Below the pieces are notes generated by a model. It worked only from the letters and a program-made list of their open reading frames with translations, ran no database searches and was not told the origin of the DNA. 64,000 bases of DNA. Source: Oscillospiraceae bacterium. Its GTDB lineage: Bacteria; Bacillota; Clostridia; Oscillospirales; Acutalibacteraceae. The DNA lies in contig SVOY01000007.1 in NCBI GenBank assembly GCA_015066105.1, positions 56,817-120,816 on the forward strand. The letters run 5' to 3'. Shown in pieces: positions 49,591 through 59,100 of the stretch (its first letter is position 1; every line of letters starts with the position of its first letter). The translations under genes and the position numbers were made by a program.

Positions 49591-49622
49591 AGCCGTGGTA
49601 AAAGCCACGGCCTTATTTTTTT
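49591..49622 (+). terminator. terminator of 32-aa peptide gene
   Basis: AGCCGTGG-TAAAA-GCCACGGC forms an 8-bp GC-rich stem followed by a T-rich run. Its 3' end reaches the stop codon of the convergent VTT-family gene. Confidence 0.93.
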
Positions 49623-50290
49623 CAGCTGTTACGTATTTTTATAAAATGCCTGACAAGATAAATAATTGCACCGACGGGAATGGCGCAGATTATGATTTTA
49701 ACAATGAGGTGTATGGGGATGTAATCGTAAATTCCGTCGCCCAAAATTGTGAAAAGCACAACCCTTGGCATTATTCCTATCACTGAGGCGAAAAAGTAGC
49801 GGTGAAAGCTGCATTTTGATGCGCCCCAGAAAAGGCTGACAAAATCAATGGGAAAAACGGGAAGGGCACGGATGGGCAGAAGAGCAAGAAAATTGTCGTT
49901 AAGCTTCATATCAAGGATTTTTTTGCCTGCCTTGGTTTTTTCAAGCTGTCTGTTAACATACTCTCCGCCGAGGAAAAGGCCGAGGAAATAGGTTACCGTA
50001 ACCTCAATGATAATTCCCACAAGGCTGATAAGTGATGCCGTAAGGGGAGGGAAGGCCATACCCACGGAAATATAAATAAGCGAGGCGGGTATAATAAAGA
50101 GAATTGATTTTGTAAGATAAACGCCCCATATTGTAATTACGGCAACAAGAGTGCTGCTGCTTGCCTCAACAAGGGCGCGTACGTCAATATTTTTAAGTCT
50201 GTCATAATTTACAACGGCAAGGACAAAAATAATCATTGCAACGGCAACGCGTATAAGTGCCTTGACAGTTGATTTTGTTTTTTCGTTCAT
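49622..50290 (-). CDS. VTT/DedA-like (TVP38/TMEM64) membrane protein
   Basis: A 222-aa membrane protein of the SNARE-associated/VTT (DedA, TVP38/TMEM64) superfamily, whose members are implicated in lipid scrambling or carrier-lipid recycling. Landmarks are the re-entrant segment PASLIYISVGMAFPPLTASLISLVG, the G-rich FLGLFLGGEYVNRQL and the LLPIRALPVFPIDFVSLFWGASK motif. I chose the ATG at 50290 with GGGTGG at good spacing rather than the GTG at 50302. Own promoter at 50324-50352. It sits between a lipid kinase and a radical SAM enzyme. Confidence 0.9.
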   Translation of the reverse strand: MNEKTKSTVKALIRVAVAMIIFVLAVVNYDRLKNIDVRALVEASSSTLVAVITIWGVYLTKSILFIIPASLIYISVGMAFPPLTASLISLVGIIIEVTVTYFLGLFLGGEYVNRQLEKTKAGKKILDMKLNDNFLALLPIRALPVFPIDFVSLFWGASKCSFHRYFFASVIGIMPRVVLFTILGDGIYDYIPIHLIVKIIICAIPVGAIIYLVRHFIKIRNS

Positions 50291-50323
50291 TAGAAAATCC
50301 ACCCTGAAAAATTATACCGTAAC

Positions 50324-50352
50324 ATTATACATCCTGCGGTAATATTTTACAA
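50324..50352 (-). promoter_or_regulatory. promoter of the VTT-family gene
   Basis: On the minus strand TTGTAA and TATAAT are separated by 17 bases; a second TATAAT lies seven bases beyond the first. It is divergent from the radical SAM promoter. Confidence 0.65.
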
Positions 50353-50412
50353 TAGAAAAATGAAAATATACATTCAAAAGACCCTGAGGGCATATAATTT
50401 TAAAATATAATA

Positions 50413-50441
50413 TAGACATTTGAGCAGTGAGATGCTATAAT
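50413..50441 (+). promoter_or_regulatory. promoter of the radical SAM gene
   Basis: TAGACA and TATAAT are separated by 17 bases, 27 bases before the ATG at 50469. Confidence 0.6.
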
Positions 50442-50468
50442 TGTAATATTAAACTTACGAGGTGTACT

Positions 50469-51890
50469 ATGACTGTAAAAGATAAAATAGAAAGAAAAGC
50501 CACCGATATTGCTTTGGGCGAAATTCTTAAATATGTTGACAAGAATCCCAAGCAGAATATCCTCAAGCTTTATAATCTCGGTGTTAAGCTTCTCGGCGGC
50601 ACCTTCCCGGAAAAATATCTTGAAAAGGTAAAGGAGATTATTATCGAGGGCGACAATGTGTATTACAATATGGCCCTTGATATACTCAAGGACCTTGACC
50701 GTGATATGCTTAAAAAGATGCTTCTTGCAATGGGCCTCGGTGCCGGCGTTAAGGGCACAAAGGCGGTAAGAGAAAACCGCGAAAAGTATAAGTGCAACAT
50801 TCCCTTCCTTATGCTTATGGACCCCACAAGTGCCTGCAATATGAAATGTAAGGGCTGCTGGGCGGCTGAATACGGACACAGAAGCAACCTTACCTTTGAG
50901 GAAATGTCAAGCCTTGTTTCTCAGGGCAGAGAGCTCGGCACCCATCTTTATATGTTTACCGGCGGCGAGCCTCTTATCCGTAAGGGCGACATAATCAAGC
51001 TCTGTGAGACCTATCCCGACTGTGCCTTTCTTGCTTATACAAACGGAACTCTCATTGACGAAAAATTCTGTGACGATATGGTGAGAGTGGGCAACATTGC
51101 TCTTGCGCTTTCAATTGAGGGTGAAGAGGGGGCAACCGACGAACGCAGAGGCGAGGGCAGCTATAAGAATGTTATAAGCGCAATGGAGCTTCTTAAGCGT
51201 AAGGGCTGCCTTTTCGGCATTTCCGTATGCTACACAAGCCACAATATTCCCAGCGTTACAAGTGATGAATTCCTTGATAAAATGGTGGCTCTCGGTGTCA
51301 AGTTCGGCCTTTACTTCAACTATATGCCCGTCGGTCACGACGCTGACGTGGAGCTTATTCCCCGACCCGAGCAGAGAGAGTATATGTACCATTGGCTCAG
51401 AAGGGTGAGAAACGCAAAAACGGGCAAGCCTATGTTTATTATGGACTTCCAGCACGACGGCGAGTATGTCGGCGGCTGTATCGCCGCAGGCAGAAACTAT
51501 TTTCACGTTAACTCAGCAGGCGATATGGAGCCCTGCGTGTTTATCCACTTCTCAGATGCGAATATCCGCACGCACACGGTGCTTGAGGCACTGAAGAGCC
51601 CGCTGTTTATGGCCTTCAGACACGACCAGCCCTTCAATGATAATCATCTCAGACCCTGCCCGATGCTTGAAAATCCCGATTGTCTGAGAAGCATTATTGA
51701 AAGAACGGGTGCAAAATCAACTAACCTTATCCGTGAGGAAACGGCAGAAATGCTTTGCAGCAAGTGCGATAAATTTGCCGCAAGCTGGGCACCAAAGGCT
51801 CAGGAAATATGGGATAACAACAAGCATCCCAATCCCAAAACACAGTATTACAGAGATACGCCCGAGGGTAAGGCGGAATTTGCAGGATAA
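50469..51890 (+). CDS. radical SAM enzyme with SPASM-like C-terminus
   Basis: A radical S-adenosylmethionine enzyme of 473 aa; the reaction is not assigned. A ~105-residue helical N-terminal region precedes the cluster-binding motif C-x3-C-x2-C in TSACNMKCKGCW, followed by TGGEPLIRKGDII and LSIEGEEG. The C-terminal part has many Cys (GGCIAAG, MEPCVF, RPCPMLENPDCL, MLCSKC), suggesting auxiliary iron-sulfur clusters as in SPASM or twitch proteins. There is no peptide precursor gene adjacent, so RiPP maturation is not supported. Context with a lipid kinase and VTT protein hints at membrane-lipid chemistry. The ATG at 50469 follows GAGGTG. Confidence 0.88.
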   Translation: MTVKDKIERKATDIALGEILKYVDKNPKQNILKLYNLGVKLLGGTFPEKYLEKVKEIIIEGDNVYYNMALDILKDLDRDMLKKMLLAMGLGAGVKGTKAVRENREKYKCNIPFLMLMDPTSACNMKCKGCWAAEYGHRSNLTFEEMSSLVSQGRELGTHLYMFTGGEPLIRKGDIIKLCETYPDCAFLAYTNGTLIDEKFCDDMVRVGNIALALSIEGEEGATDERRGEGSYKNVISAMELLKRKGCLFGISVCYTSHNIPSVTSDEFLDKMVALGVKFGLYFNYMPVGHDADVELIPRPEQREYMYHWLRRVRNAKTGKPMFIMDFQHDGEYVGGCIAAGRNYFHVNSAGDMEPCVFIHFSDANIRTHTVLEALKSPLFMAFRHDQPFNDNHLRPCPMLENPDCLRSIIERTGAKSTNLIREETAEMLCSKCDKFAASWAPKAQEIWDNNKHPNPKTQYYRDTPEGKAEFAG

Positions 51891-51895
51891 ATATT

Positions 51896-51933
51896 AATAA
51901 GCTGTAAAAACGTAAGTTTTTGCAGCTTATTTT
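51896..51933 (+). terminator. terminator of the radical SAM gene
   Basis: AATAAGCTGTAAAAAC pairs with GTTTTTGCAGCTTATT (one wobble), followed by TTT. It lies five bases after the stop codon. Confidence 0.88.
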
Positions 51934-52111
51934 CCTTGCAAAGGGAGTTTTTGTAAATTCGGCCCTTTAAGAGACTTTTTTCGAAAATCCGAGTAACGAT
52001 ACAGAAAAAGCACAAAAGCCTCTAAAATGGCGTAAAATGAACGTTTTTCGCGCGGGTGCACTGCGACGTGGCGGCAACAAGAGGAAAAAAGTCCGTTTCG
52101 GGGCGAAAAAT

Positions 52112-52142
52112 TAAAGGCTGATGCATTTTGCATCAGCCTTTA
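52112..52142 (-). terminator. terminator of lysozyme-like gene
   Basis: TAAAGGCTGATGC and GCATCAGCCTTTA form a 13-bp stem. On the minus strand it is followed by ATTTTT. It lies 16 bases beyond the stop of the minus-strand gene. Confidence 0.88.
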
Positions 52143-52158
52143 AAGTTTTATGGTAAAC

Positions 52159-53712
52159 TTATATCGCGATGATATATTCCGCATCTGAGGCCTTGCTCAT
52201 TGCATAGCCGTCAGTGGTCTTGTTGAAGGTCTTAATCTTGAAATAAGTAACCTGACCGGAACGCAGATTGTTTACAGTGTAGGAAACATTTTTACTGCCT
52301 TCAACTGTGGCAACGTGCTCGAAGTCCGTGCTGTTCCTGCCCTTTGCCACATAAATGGCGTAGCCGTCAACACCCTTTTCGGGCTCCCATGTAAGCTTAC
52401 AGTTTTTTCTGCCCTGACGAAGGGAGACAAACTTTGTTGCTCCGGGTCTTGTGCTTGCAGTAACGGGATACTTCTGGTCGGATACGATTGTCTTGCCCTT
52501 GCTGTCGTACATAAAGGCACGCACATTGAGCTTGTACTTTGTACCGGGCTCAAGCTTTGATACAAGGTATTCGGAAGCCTTGCCGTCCTTTACGGTTGCA
52601 ATGCGCTTCCATTTGCCTTCAACCTTGCGGTAAATCTGATAACCGTCTGCTCCTTCAATAGGCTCCCAGGCAAGCTTGATTTTAGTGTCGGCGTAGGATT
52701 TTACTCTTACGTTCTGAACCTTGGCCTTTTTGAAATCGCTGATTGTAAGCTTGGGGATATCCTTTGTTTTCTGAGCTCCGCACTGCTTACAGGTTAAAAG
52801 CTTTGTACCCTTTTTAAGGAAGGTTGCTTTTTTGGTTACCTCACTCTTGTAGGAGTGTGTAAGGCATTTTACGGTGAACTTTGTTGTGTTGCTCTTTTCC
52901 TCGGCGCCTGTTTTTGAGTCGTAGGCCTTGACGTAAGCTGCATATGAGCCCTTGTCAAGAGTCTTCTTCTTGATTGTTTTTGCATTAGCGGAAGAGTCGA
53001 GCTTGGTTACCGTAGCTTTGGACCAGTCGTACTTGCCCTTTTTGTTCTTTTCTGCAACGTAGAGATAATACTCTGTTACATCATCGCCACCGTCGCTCCA
53101 CTTGAATGAAATGGAGTTGTCGATGTCATAAGGGTCTTTTTTGTTTTTGAGTGAAAGGGATGGTGCTTTGACATCAACCTGTCCGAATTCGGGCCAGTAT
53201 TTGGTTTCGGCACTGTAGCCGCGGCTGTCAGCCTTGTAGGACCTGTTTGCAGGAACCTCAAAGTAGTAGCACCAGTACCATGCTGCATCATAAGCACCTT
53301 CGGCGTCATTTGAAACATCCTTGAGATAATCGTAGATGTAGCTGTATGACCTGCTTGAAAGTTCGTGACGAAGATAAGCAATCTGACCTTCAATTGAAAG
53401 GTAGTTATAGCCGTTCTGTGAGCAGAAATACTGAAGATTGCTGAATCTGCCGCCGTTCCACTGACAAAGACCGCCGCTGAGGAGTCCGTTTGTGTCGGTG
53501 ATTACGAGAGTAGGGTCGAATTTGGATTCGTGCTCCATGTTGGCCATAATGCCGCAGGCCGCCGCCGGGTTCAAATCCAATTCCGTTGTGAGCTGTTTAA
53601 AAATTTCTGACTTGTTGTTGCTGGTACTTGCGGATGCTGAGAGTGGTACGATAGCGGCTAAGATAACAAGAGTTATTGCAGTCAGCATTACTTTTGTTAA
53701 AGCCTTTTTCAT
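52159..53712 (-). CDS. secreted phage-tail-lysozyme-like protein with FN3 domains
   Basis: A 517-aa secreted protein with a signal peptide (residues 1-28, ending SASA-ST). An N-terminal ~165-residue domain resembles the phage tail lysozyme family (AACGIMANMEHESKFDP with a candidate catalytic Glu, GGLCQWNGGRFSNLQ, and QIAYLRHEL). It likely cuts peptidoglycan. Then come a FN3-like domain (~185-275), a Cys-pair segment (LTCKQCGAQKTKDIPKL) and two more FN3-like domains (IKLAWEPIEGADGYQIYRK; CKLTWEPEKGVDGYAIY). It is monocistronic with a strong promoter 296-324 bases upstream and a long leader. Wall remodelling or interbacterial action are both possible. Confidence 0.88.
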   Translation of the reverse strand: MKKALTKVMLTAITLVILAAIVPLSASASTSNNKSEIFKQLTTELDLNPAAACGIMANMEHESKFDPTLVITDTNGLLSGGLCQWNGGRFSNLQYFCSQNGYNYLSIEGQIAYLRHELSSRSYSYIYDYLKDVSNDAEGAYDAAWYWCYYFEVPANRSYKADSRGYSAETKYWPEFGQVDVKAPSLSLKNKKDPYDIDNSISFKWSDGGDDVTEYYLYVAEKNKKGKYDWSKATVTKLDSSANAKTIKKKTLDKGSYAAYVKAYDSKTGAEEKSNTTKFTVKCLTHSYKSEVTKKATFLKKGTKLLTCKQCGAQKTKDIPKLTISDFKKAKVQNVRVKSYADTKIKLAWEPIEGADGYQIYRKVEGKWKRIATVKDGKASEYLVSKLEPGTKYKLNVRAFMYDSKGKTIVSDQKYPVTASTRPGATKFVSLRQGRKNCKLTWEPEKGVDGYAIYVAKGRNSTDFEHVATVEGSKNVSYTVNNLRSGQVTYFKIKTFNKTTDGYAMSKASDAEYIIAI

Positions 53713-54001
53713 TAAATCACCTCTGAATTTTTTTGGAGATAAGCACTATACCTTTTGCTTACCGCCGTAGCAAAGACTGAAATAAGATAATGTAAGCTTC
53801 GCATTTTGTATTTGCATAGACTCGAATAAAACACAATTCTCTTTCTTTTAAATTAATAGTTGTGTTGTCATCGATATTTTAGTGGTTGTGCCGGTGTTTT
53901 ATCCTTGTCACTGACCGTGCAGATGCGAAGACCGTTCAATCCTTTGCCCTTTCAGACACATTTTTTATGCCTGAGATTTTTACATTTCCATATCGGCAAC
54001 G
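53713..54001 (-). promoter_or_regulatory. ~290-nt 5' leader of lysozyme-like gene
   Basis: Between the promoter and the start codon lie about 290 noncoding bases with several stems on the minus strand: AACACAA...TTGTGTT, and a hairpin TAAGCA...TGCTTA just before the AGAGGTG ribosome site. The GTAAGC there could instead pair with GCTTAC ~40 bases upstream, so two exclusive folds are possible. Wall hydrolases of Firmicutes are often controlled by c-di-AMP riboswitches, but I do not see that consensus. It is a candidate regulatory leader only. Confidence 0.4.
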
Positions 54002-54007
54002 TCGGCT

Positions 54008-54036
54008 ATTATATATATTTATGGCAATCTTGTCAA
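54008..54036 (-). promoter_or_regulatory. promoter of lysozyme-like gene
   Basis: On the minus strand TTGACA and TATAAT (both perfect) are separated by 17 bases, about 296 bases before the start codon. Confidence 0.78.
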
Positions 54037-54460
54037 GTTTTATGCGGTTTCGGCGGCTGTTTATTACAATCCTGTAATTTTTTTGAGACAGAAAAACAGG
54101 TGTATTTTTATAAAAGTTTAACAAAAAAGCAGTAGGTCACTTGTGCACTGTTGTTCATTGCTCCAAAAATGGCGAAATTTCAAAAAAATCGAAAATTCGT
54201 GAAAAAAATCACGGATTTTCTTAGTATATTCTGCACAAAGAAAATAAGATTTGTATGTGCAGAATGGCTAAATAAATTCTATAACAGAAAAATAAACCAT
54301 ATTTTAATGCTTGATAAGAAATATAAAAACGGGAGAAAATCAGGCTGAAAAGCGAAAAAACTGCAAAAAACGGCTTGTTTTGCGCCTCAGAGGGCGAAAA
54401 AGGCTTTTACGGGTAATAAAGCTTAAGGGGAATGTGAGGGGGAGGACCGGGCAAAGAGGA
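54037..54460. other. gene-free A/T-rich stretch with inverted repeats
   Basis: I see no gene here. Two inverted repeats stand out: GAAAATTCGTGA/TCACGGATTTTC at 54191-54220, and TTCTGCACAAA/TTTGTATGTGCAGAA at about 54229-54265. The rest is A/T-rich with no ribosome site near any start codon. Probably the remains of inserted sequence. Confidence 0.4.
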
Positions 54461-54466
54461 ATAAAT

Positions 54467-54506
54467 AAAGGGCTTCTTCAGACTTACAGTTCCGAAGAAA
54501 CCCTTT
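54467..54506 (-). terminator. terminator of the AAAGGGTTT family (proS end)
   Basis: AAAGGGCTTCTTCAGA and TCCGAAGAAACCCTTT pair with two mismatches, followed by GATGCATAAAAA. It is the same module as at 18193. It lies 59 bases beyond the proS stop and could end proS transcripts. Confidence 0.7.
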
Positions 54507-54564
54507 GATGCATAAAAATATATAAAAGAATTGCTGAAAAGTAATTTTTCGCTTTTATATTTTA

Positions 54565-56007
54565 TCAGTATGCCTTGCCCCAGTAAACAAGGTGCTTGGC
54601 TTCTTTGCCGCAGCATACACATTTGTCGCTGACGTGCTCCTGATTGAGAGGCATACAGCGTGAGCCTACGCCGGTAAGCTCCTTAACCTTGTCCTCACAT
54701 TCCTCGTCGCCGCACCACATTGCCTTAACAAAGCCGTCGCCGTTTTCGGCAAGTGCCTTTGTAATTTCATCGAGGGTTGTGCAGGTGTAGGTTCTCTTTT
54801 CTCTGTTTGCAAGAGCCTTGTTGAAGATGCCCTCGTTAACCTCGGCAAGCTTTTCTTTAACGCTTTCTGCAAGGCCGTCAAGTGAAACAACGGTCTTTTC
54901 TCTGTTGTGGCGGGTAACGAGCACACATTCGCCCTTTTCAATGTCACGGGGACCTACTTCAATTCTTACGGGAACACCCTTCATTTCGTATTCGGCATAC
55001 TTCCAGCCTGCGGAGTTGTTGCTGTCGTCAAGCTTTACACGGATGCCTGCGTCCTTAAGCTCTGCCATAAGCTCATTGGCCTTTTCAAGCACACCCTCCT
55101 TATGCTGAGCAACGGGGATGATAACTGCCTGAATGGGGGCAACTGCGGGAGGAAGAACAAGGCCGTTGTTATCACCGTGAGTCATAATGATAGCACCGAT
55201 GAGTCTTGTTGTAACGCCCCATGAGGTCTGATGGGGATATTCGAGCTTGTTTTCCTTGCTCTGATACTGAATACCGAAGGCCTTTGCAAAGCCGTCACCG
55301 AAATAGTGTGAGGTGCCTGCCTGAAGAGCCTTGCCGTCGTGCATAAGAGCTTCAATAGCGTAGGTTGAAACCGCACCGGCAAACTTGTCGCTTTCGGTCT
55401 TTTTGCCCTGAATGATGGGGATAGCAAGATACTTTTCGCAGAATTCGGTATAAACGTTAAGCATCTTTTCCGTTTCGTTGATTGCTTCTTCAGCCGTAGC
55501 GTGGATTGTGTGTCCCTCCTGCCAGAGGAATTCTCTTGAGCGAAGGAAGGGGCGTGTTGTTTTTTCCCAGCGTACAACGCTTACCCACTGGTTGTAAAGC
55601 TTGGGCAGGTCTCTGTGAGACTGGATGATGTTTGCATAATGCTCACAGAAAAGTGTCTCAGAGGTGGGGCGCACGCAAAGCCTTTCCTCAAGCTTTTCAC
55701 TGCCGCCGTGAGTTACCCAGGCAACCTCGGGCGCAAAGCCTTCAACGTGGTCCTTTTCCTTCTGAAGAAGTGATTCGGGAATGAACATAGGCATACACAC
55801 GTTTTCGTGGCCCGTAGCCTTGAACATACCGTCAAGGATGCGCTGAATGTTTTCCCATATTGCATAAGCGTAGGGGCGGATAACCATACAGCCCTTTACG
55901 CTGGTGTATTCAACAAGCTCTGCCTTTTTGCAGATGTCGGTATACCACTTGGCGAAATCCTCCTCCATAGAGGTGATTTCTTCAACCATTTTTTTATCGT
56001 TTGCCAT
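54565..56007 (-). CDS. proS: prolyl-tRNA synthetase, short archaeal/eukaryal type
   Basis: Charges tRNA-Pro with proline; a class II synthetase of 480 aa, the ProS type 3 form lacking the bacterial editing insertion. Landmarks are [17 protein letters not shown], motif 2 [17 protein letters not shown] and motif 3 in [21 protein letters not shown]. The C-terminal zinc-like end reads [30 protein letters not shown]. Full length. It lies 123 bases downstream of ileS on the same strand, separated by hairpins. An AGAAAGGAAA site precedes the ATG. Confidence 0.97.
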   Translation of the reverse strand: MANDKKMVEEITSMEEDFAKWYTDICKKAELVEYTSVKGCMVIRPYAYAIWENIQRILDGMFKATGHENVCMPMFIPESLLQKEKDHVEGFAPEVAWVTHGGSEKLEERLCVRPTSETLFCEHYANIIQSHRDLPKLYNQWVSVVRWEKTTRPFLRSREFLWQEGHTIHATAEEAINETEKMLNVYTEFCEKYLAIPIIQGKKTESDKFAGAVSTYAIEALMHDGKALQAGTSHYFGDGFAKAFGIQYQSKENKLEYPHQTSWGVTTRLIGAIIMTHGDNNGLVLPPAVAPIQAVIIPVAQHKEGVLEKANELMAELKDAGIRVKLDDSNNSAGWKYAEYEMKGVPVRIEVGPRDIEKGECVLVTRHNREKTVVSLDGLAESVKEKLAEVNEGIFNKALANREKRTYTCTTLDEITKALAENGDGFVKAMWCGDEECEDKVKELTGVGSRCMPLNQEHVSDKCVCCGKEAKHLVYWGKAY

Positions 56008-56033
56008 CGGATTTTTCCTTTCTTAAAGGCTGA

Positions 56034-56121
56034 AAAATCGTATATATATAATAGTATACGATTTTTGCCTTTTTTGCTGTTTTTCAATCAAACCCACAGG
56101 AGCTTTCTGTGGGCTTGATTT
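56034..56121 (-). terminator. two hairpins between ileS and proS
   Basis: AATCAAACCCACAG/CTGTGGGCTTGATT (56086-56121) is a strong stem beyond ileS. AAAAATCGTATA/TATACGATTTTT (56034-56066) is a second stem just upstream of proS and contains TATACT/TATAAT-like boxes, so it may hold the proS promoter. Confidence 0.6.
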
Positions 56122-56130
56122 TATGCTTTT

Positions 56131-59100
56131 TTATGCTTTCTTTACGGAGATAACAACTTCCTTATCACCGATAACGGCGGTCTTTGTAAGGTCAGCTGCA
56201 ATTTCTTCGCCGACAAGAATTTCATCTGCAAGAAGCTCTGCTGCCATATGAGCAAGGCTATCCTTAATGCAGCTTACGGTAAACTCGTCAGCTGAGGCAA
56301 GAGCCATAACAACTCTCTGCTCAACCTCGTAGCCTGCTTCCTTACGGATAAGCTGACACTGACGGATGATGTCACGTACCGTGCCTTCTCTGATAAGCTC
56401 ATCGGTAAGCACAACATCAAGAGCAATTACGGTGCCCTCGCCGCATTCAGCTGAAACAATGCCTGCCTTTGTTTTTGACATAATGTTGAAGATGGCGGGC
56501 TCGTATGCCTCGTCAAAGCCTTCAACAAGCACTGCCTCGCCTGCCTTGGCCTTAGCTGTGTATTCAGCCATTTTTTCTGCAGTGGCGGTCTCAAGAGCCT
56601 GCTTCATTTTGTTGACATTCTGCTTAAGCACGGCACCTGCAACCTTGAAGTTGACGGTGAGGTAGCTGTCGTTGAGAACGCTCACGTCATCAATATATTC
56701 AATAGCCTTGATGTTAAGCTCGTCAAGGATATTCTTTTCAAATACGGTGATATCGGCGTTACTGCATACAAAAAGCTTTGAAAGAGGCTGACGTACCTTG
56801 AGCTGATGCTCGTTACGAAGTCTCATAGCAGTTGCAATGATATCTCTTGCAAAGGCGGTTTTTTCAATGATGCCGTCATCCTCAAAGCCCTCAAGAACCT
56901 CAGGCCAGTCTGAAAGGTGAACTGAAAGCTCTGCAGTGGGAAGCACGCGGCGGATAAGATTCTGCCAGATGCTTTCTGTCATAAAGGGAATGATGGGAGC
57001 CATAACCTTTGTGCAGGCTGAAAGGGCAGTGAAGAGTGTCCAGTAGGCAATCATCTTGTCCTTTTCGTCGCCCGTCTTCCAGAAGCGGCGGCGGTTTGTT
57101 CTGATATACCAGTTGGAAATATCGTCGGTAAATACCTCAAATTCCTTAACAAGGTTGTATGCCTTGTAGTCGTCCATCTGGGCGGTTGCCTTTCTGATGA
57201 AGTCGTTTGTTCTTGCGATAAGCCACTTGTCAGTAACGGTCATAGCACTCTTATCGGGAGTGTAGCCGTCGAAGTTGGGCTTGTCAATTCTTGCGTAGGT
57301 TTCAAAGAAGGTGTAAATGTTCCAATAGGAAAGGAGCTTTCTTCTTGCTTCGTCACCGAGGCTGAATCCGAAGCGGACATCGTTTGCAACGGGGCCGCCT
57401 GCATAAAGGTAACGAACGGTGTCGGCACCGATTTTTTCAGCTGCCTCGTCAAAGCGGATCATAAAGCCGGTTTTTGAAAACTTTTCGCCGCTTTCCTGAA
57501 CAACGCTTGAGTGGCAGAGAACTCTCTGATAGGGAGCCTTGTCTTCAAGCACGGTGCTCATAAAGAGCATTGAGTAGAACCAGAGACGAACCTGCTCGCG
57601 CATTTCAACAATCCATTCTGCAGGGTAGTTCTTTCTCCATTCCTCTTTATCGGTGAAGTAGCCCGTTGTTGAGAAGGGAACGATACCTGCGTCAAGCCAT
57701 ACGTCACCGACATCGGTGATACGCTTTACATTGCTGCCGCACTTGGGACACTTGATTTCCACCTCGTCAATCCAGGGTCTGTGAAGCTCGGGGAGAGCGT
57801 CAACCTTTGCAGGGTCAACTGCAAGGCTCCTGAGCTCGTCAAGGGAGCCTACAACGTGAACGTTGCCGCAATCCTCACATACATAGAAGGGAAGGGGCAT
57901 ACCGTAGTAACGCTTACGTGAAATATTCCAGTTGCCCATATTGTTGAGCCAGTCAAGCATTCTCTTGCCGTTTGATTCGGGCTCCCACTTTACGCTCTGT
58001 GCATTTCTGATAAGGCGGGGCTTTAACTCCTCAGTTGTGATAAACCAGGAGGGAACAAGGCGGTAGATAAGCTCCTCCTTACATCTCCAGCATACGGGGT
58101 AGCTGTGCTCGTGGGGCTTGATGAGGTAAAGCTTGTCTCTCTTTTTAAGCTCTTCAAATACCTCGTCGGCGATTGTCTTTGAGTTTTTACCCGTGAAGAA
58201 GCCGAAGCCCTTGAGGAAAATACCCATATCGTCAACGGGCATAATTTCGGGAAGGCCGAGTCTCTTGCCGAGCTCGTTATCTTCTGCACCGCAGCCGGGA
58301 GCAATGTGAACAACGCCGGTACCTTCTTCGGCGTCAACATCTTCCCAAGCAACAATTTTATGCTCAAAGCCCTGCTGAGCCTCAAGCTCGGGGAAGCAGG
58401 TGTCATACTTTTTGCCCACAAGCTCTTCGCCCTTGAACATACGAAGGACCTCGAGCTTATCCTCGCCGAGATACTTGATAGCGTTCTTTGCAAGAATAAG
58501 GGTCTTTTCGTCGCTCTTTACCTTAACCTCAACGTAGTCGATTTCGGGGTTTACTGCAAGGGCAACGTTTGATGAAAGGGTCCAGGGGGTGGTTGTCCAT
58601 ACGATGATTTTGCTGTTTGTGCCCTCAACGGGGAGCTTGAAGAAAACAGAGTTATGAGTAACGGTCTTGTAGGAGCCGGTCATTTCGTGCTCTGAAAGTG
58701 ATGTGCCGCAACGGGGGCACCAGGGCATAGGCTTATATTCACGCTTAATCCAGCCGTTGTTGTCGCAGGTTTTGAGGAAGTGCCAGATTGAGGTGATGTT
58801 AAGGTCTGTGTTGGTGTAGTAGGAGTTGTCCCACTGCATCCACTGGCCGAGTCTCTTTGACTGCTCGGTGATAACGCCCGAATACTGCTTTACGCGGTCA
58901 ACGCACTTTCTTGTAAACTTGTCAATGCCGTAGTCCTCAATGTCCTTTTTGCTTTCAAAGCCGAGGTCTCTTTCAACACCAACCTCAACCCAGAGGCCCT
59001 GGCTGTCAAAGCCGTTCTGACAGCGGCAGTCGTAGCCTCTCATATACTTGTATCTGATAAAGGTATCCTTGAGGGTACGTCCCCATGCGTGGTGAATACC

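Noticed and set aside
50469..51890. Anaerobic sulfatase-maturating enzyme for the sulfatase at 62038
   Set aside because: The cluster motif CNMKCKGCW and the layout do not match anSME (which has a C-x3-C-x2-C-Y pattern and a shorter length), and it is not linked to the sulfatase.
52159..53712. Prophage remnant because of the tail-lysozyme-like domain
   Set aside because: No other phage genes are nearby; signal peptide and FN3 domains indicate a cellular secreted protein.
53713..54001. c-di-AMP (ydaO) or c-di-GMP riboswitch
   Set aside because: The conserved core sequences of those classes are not present; kept only as an unassigned leader.
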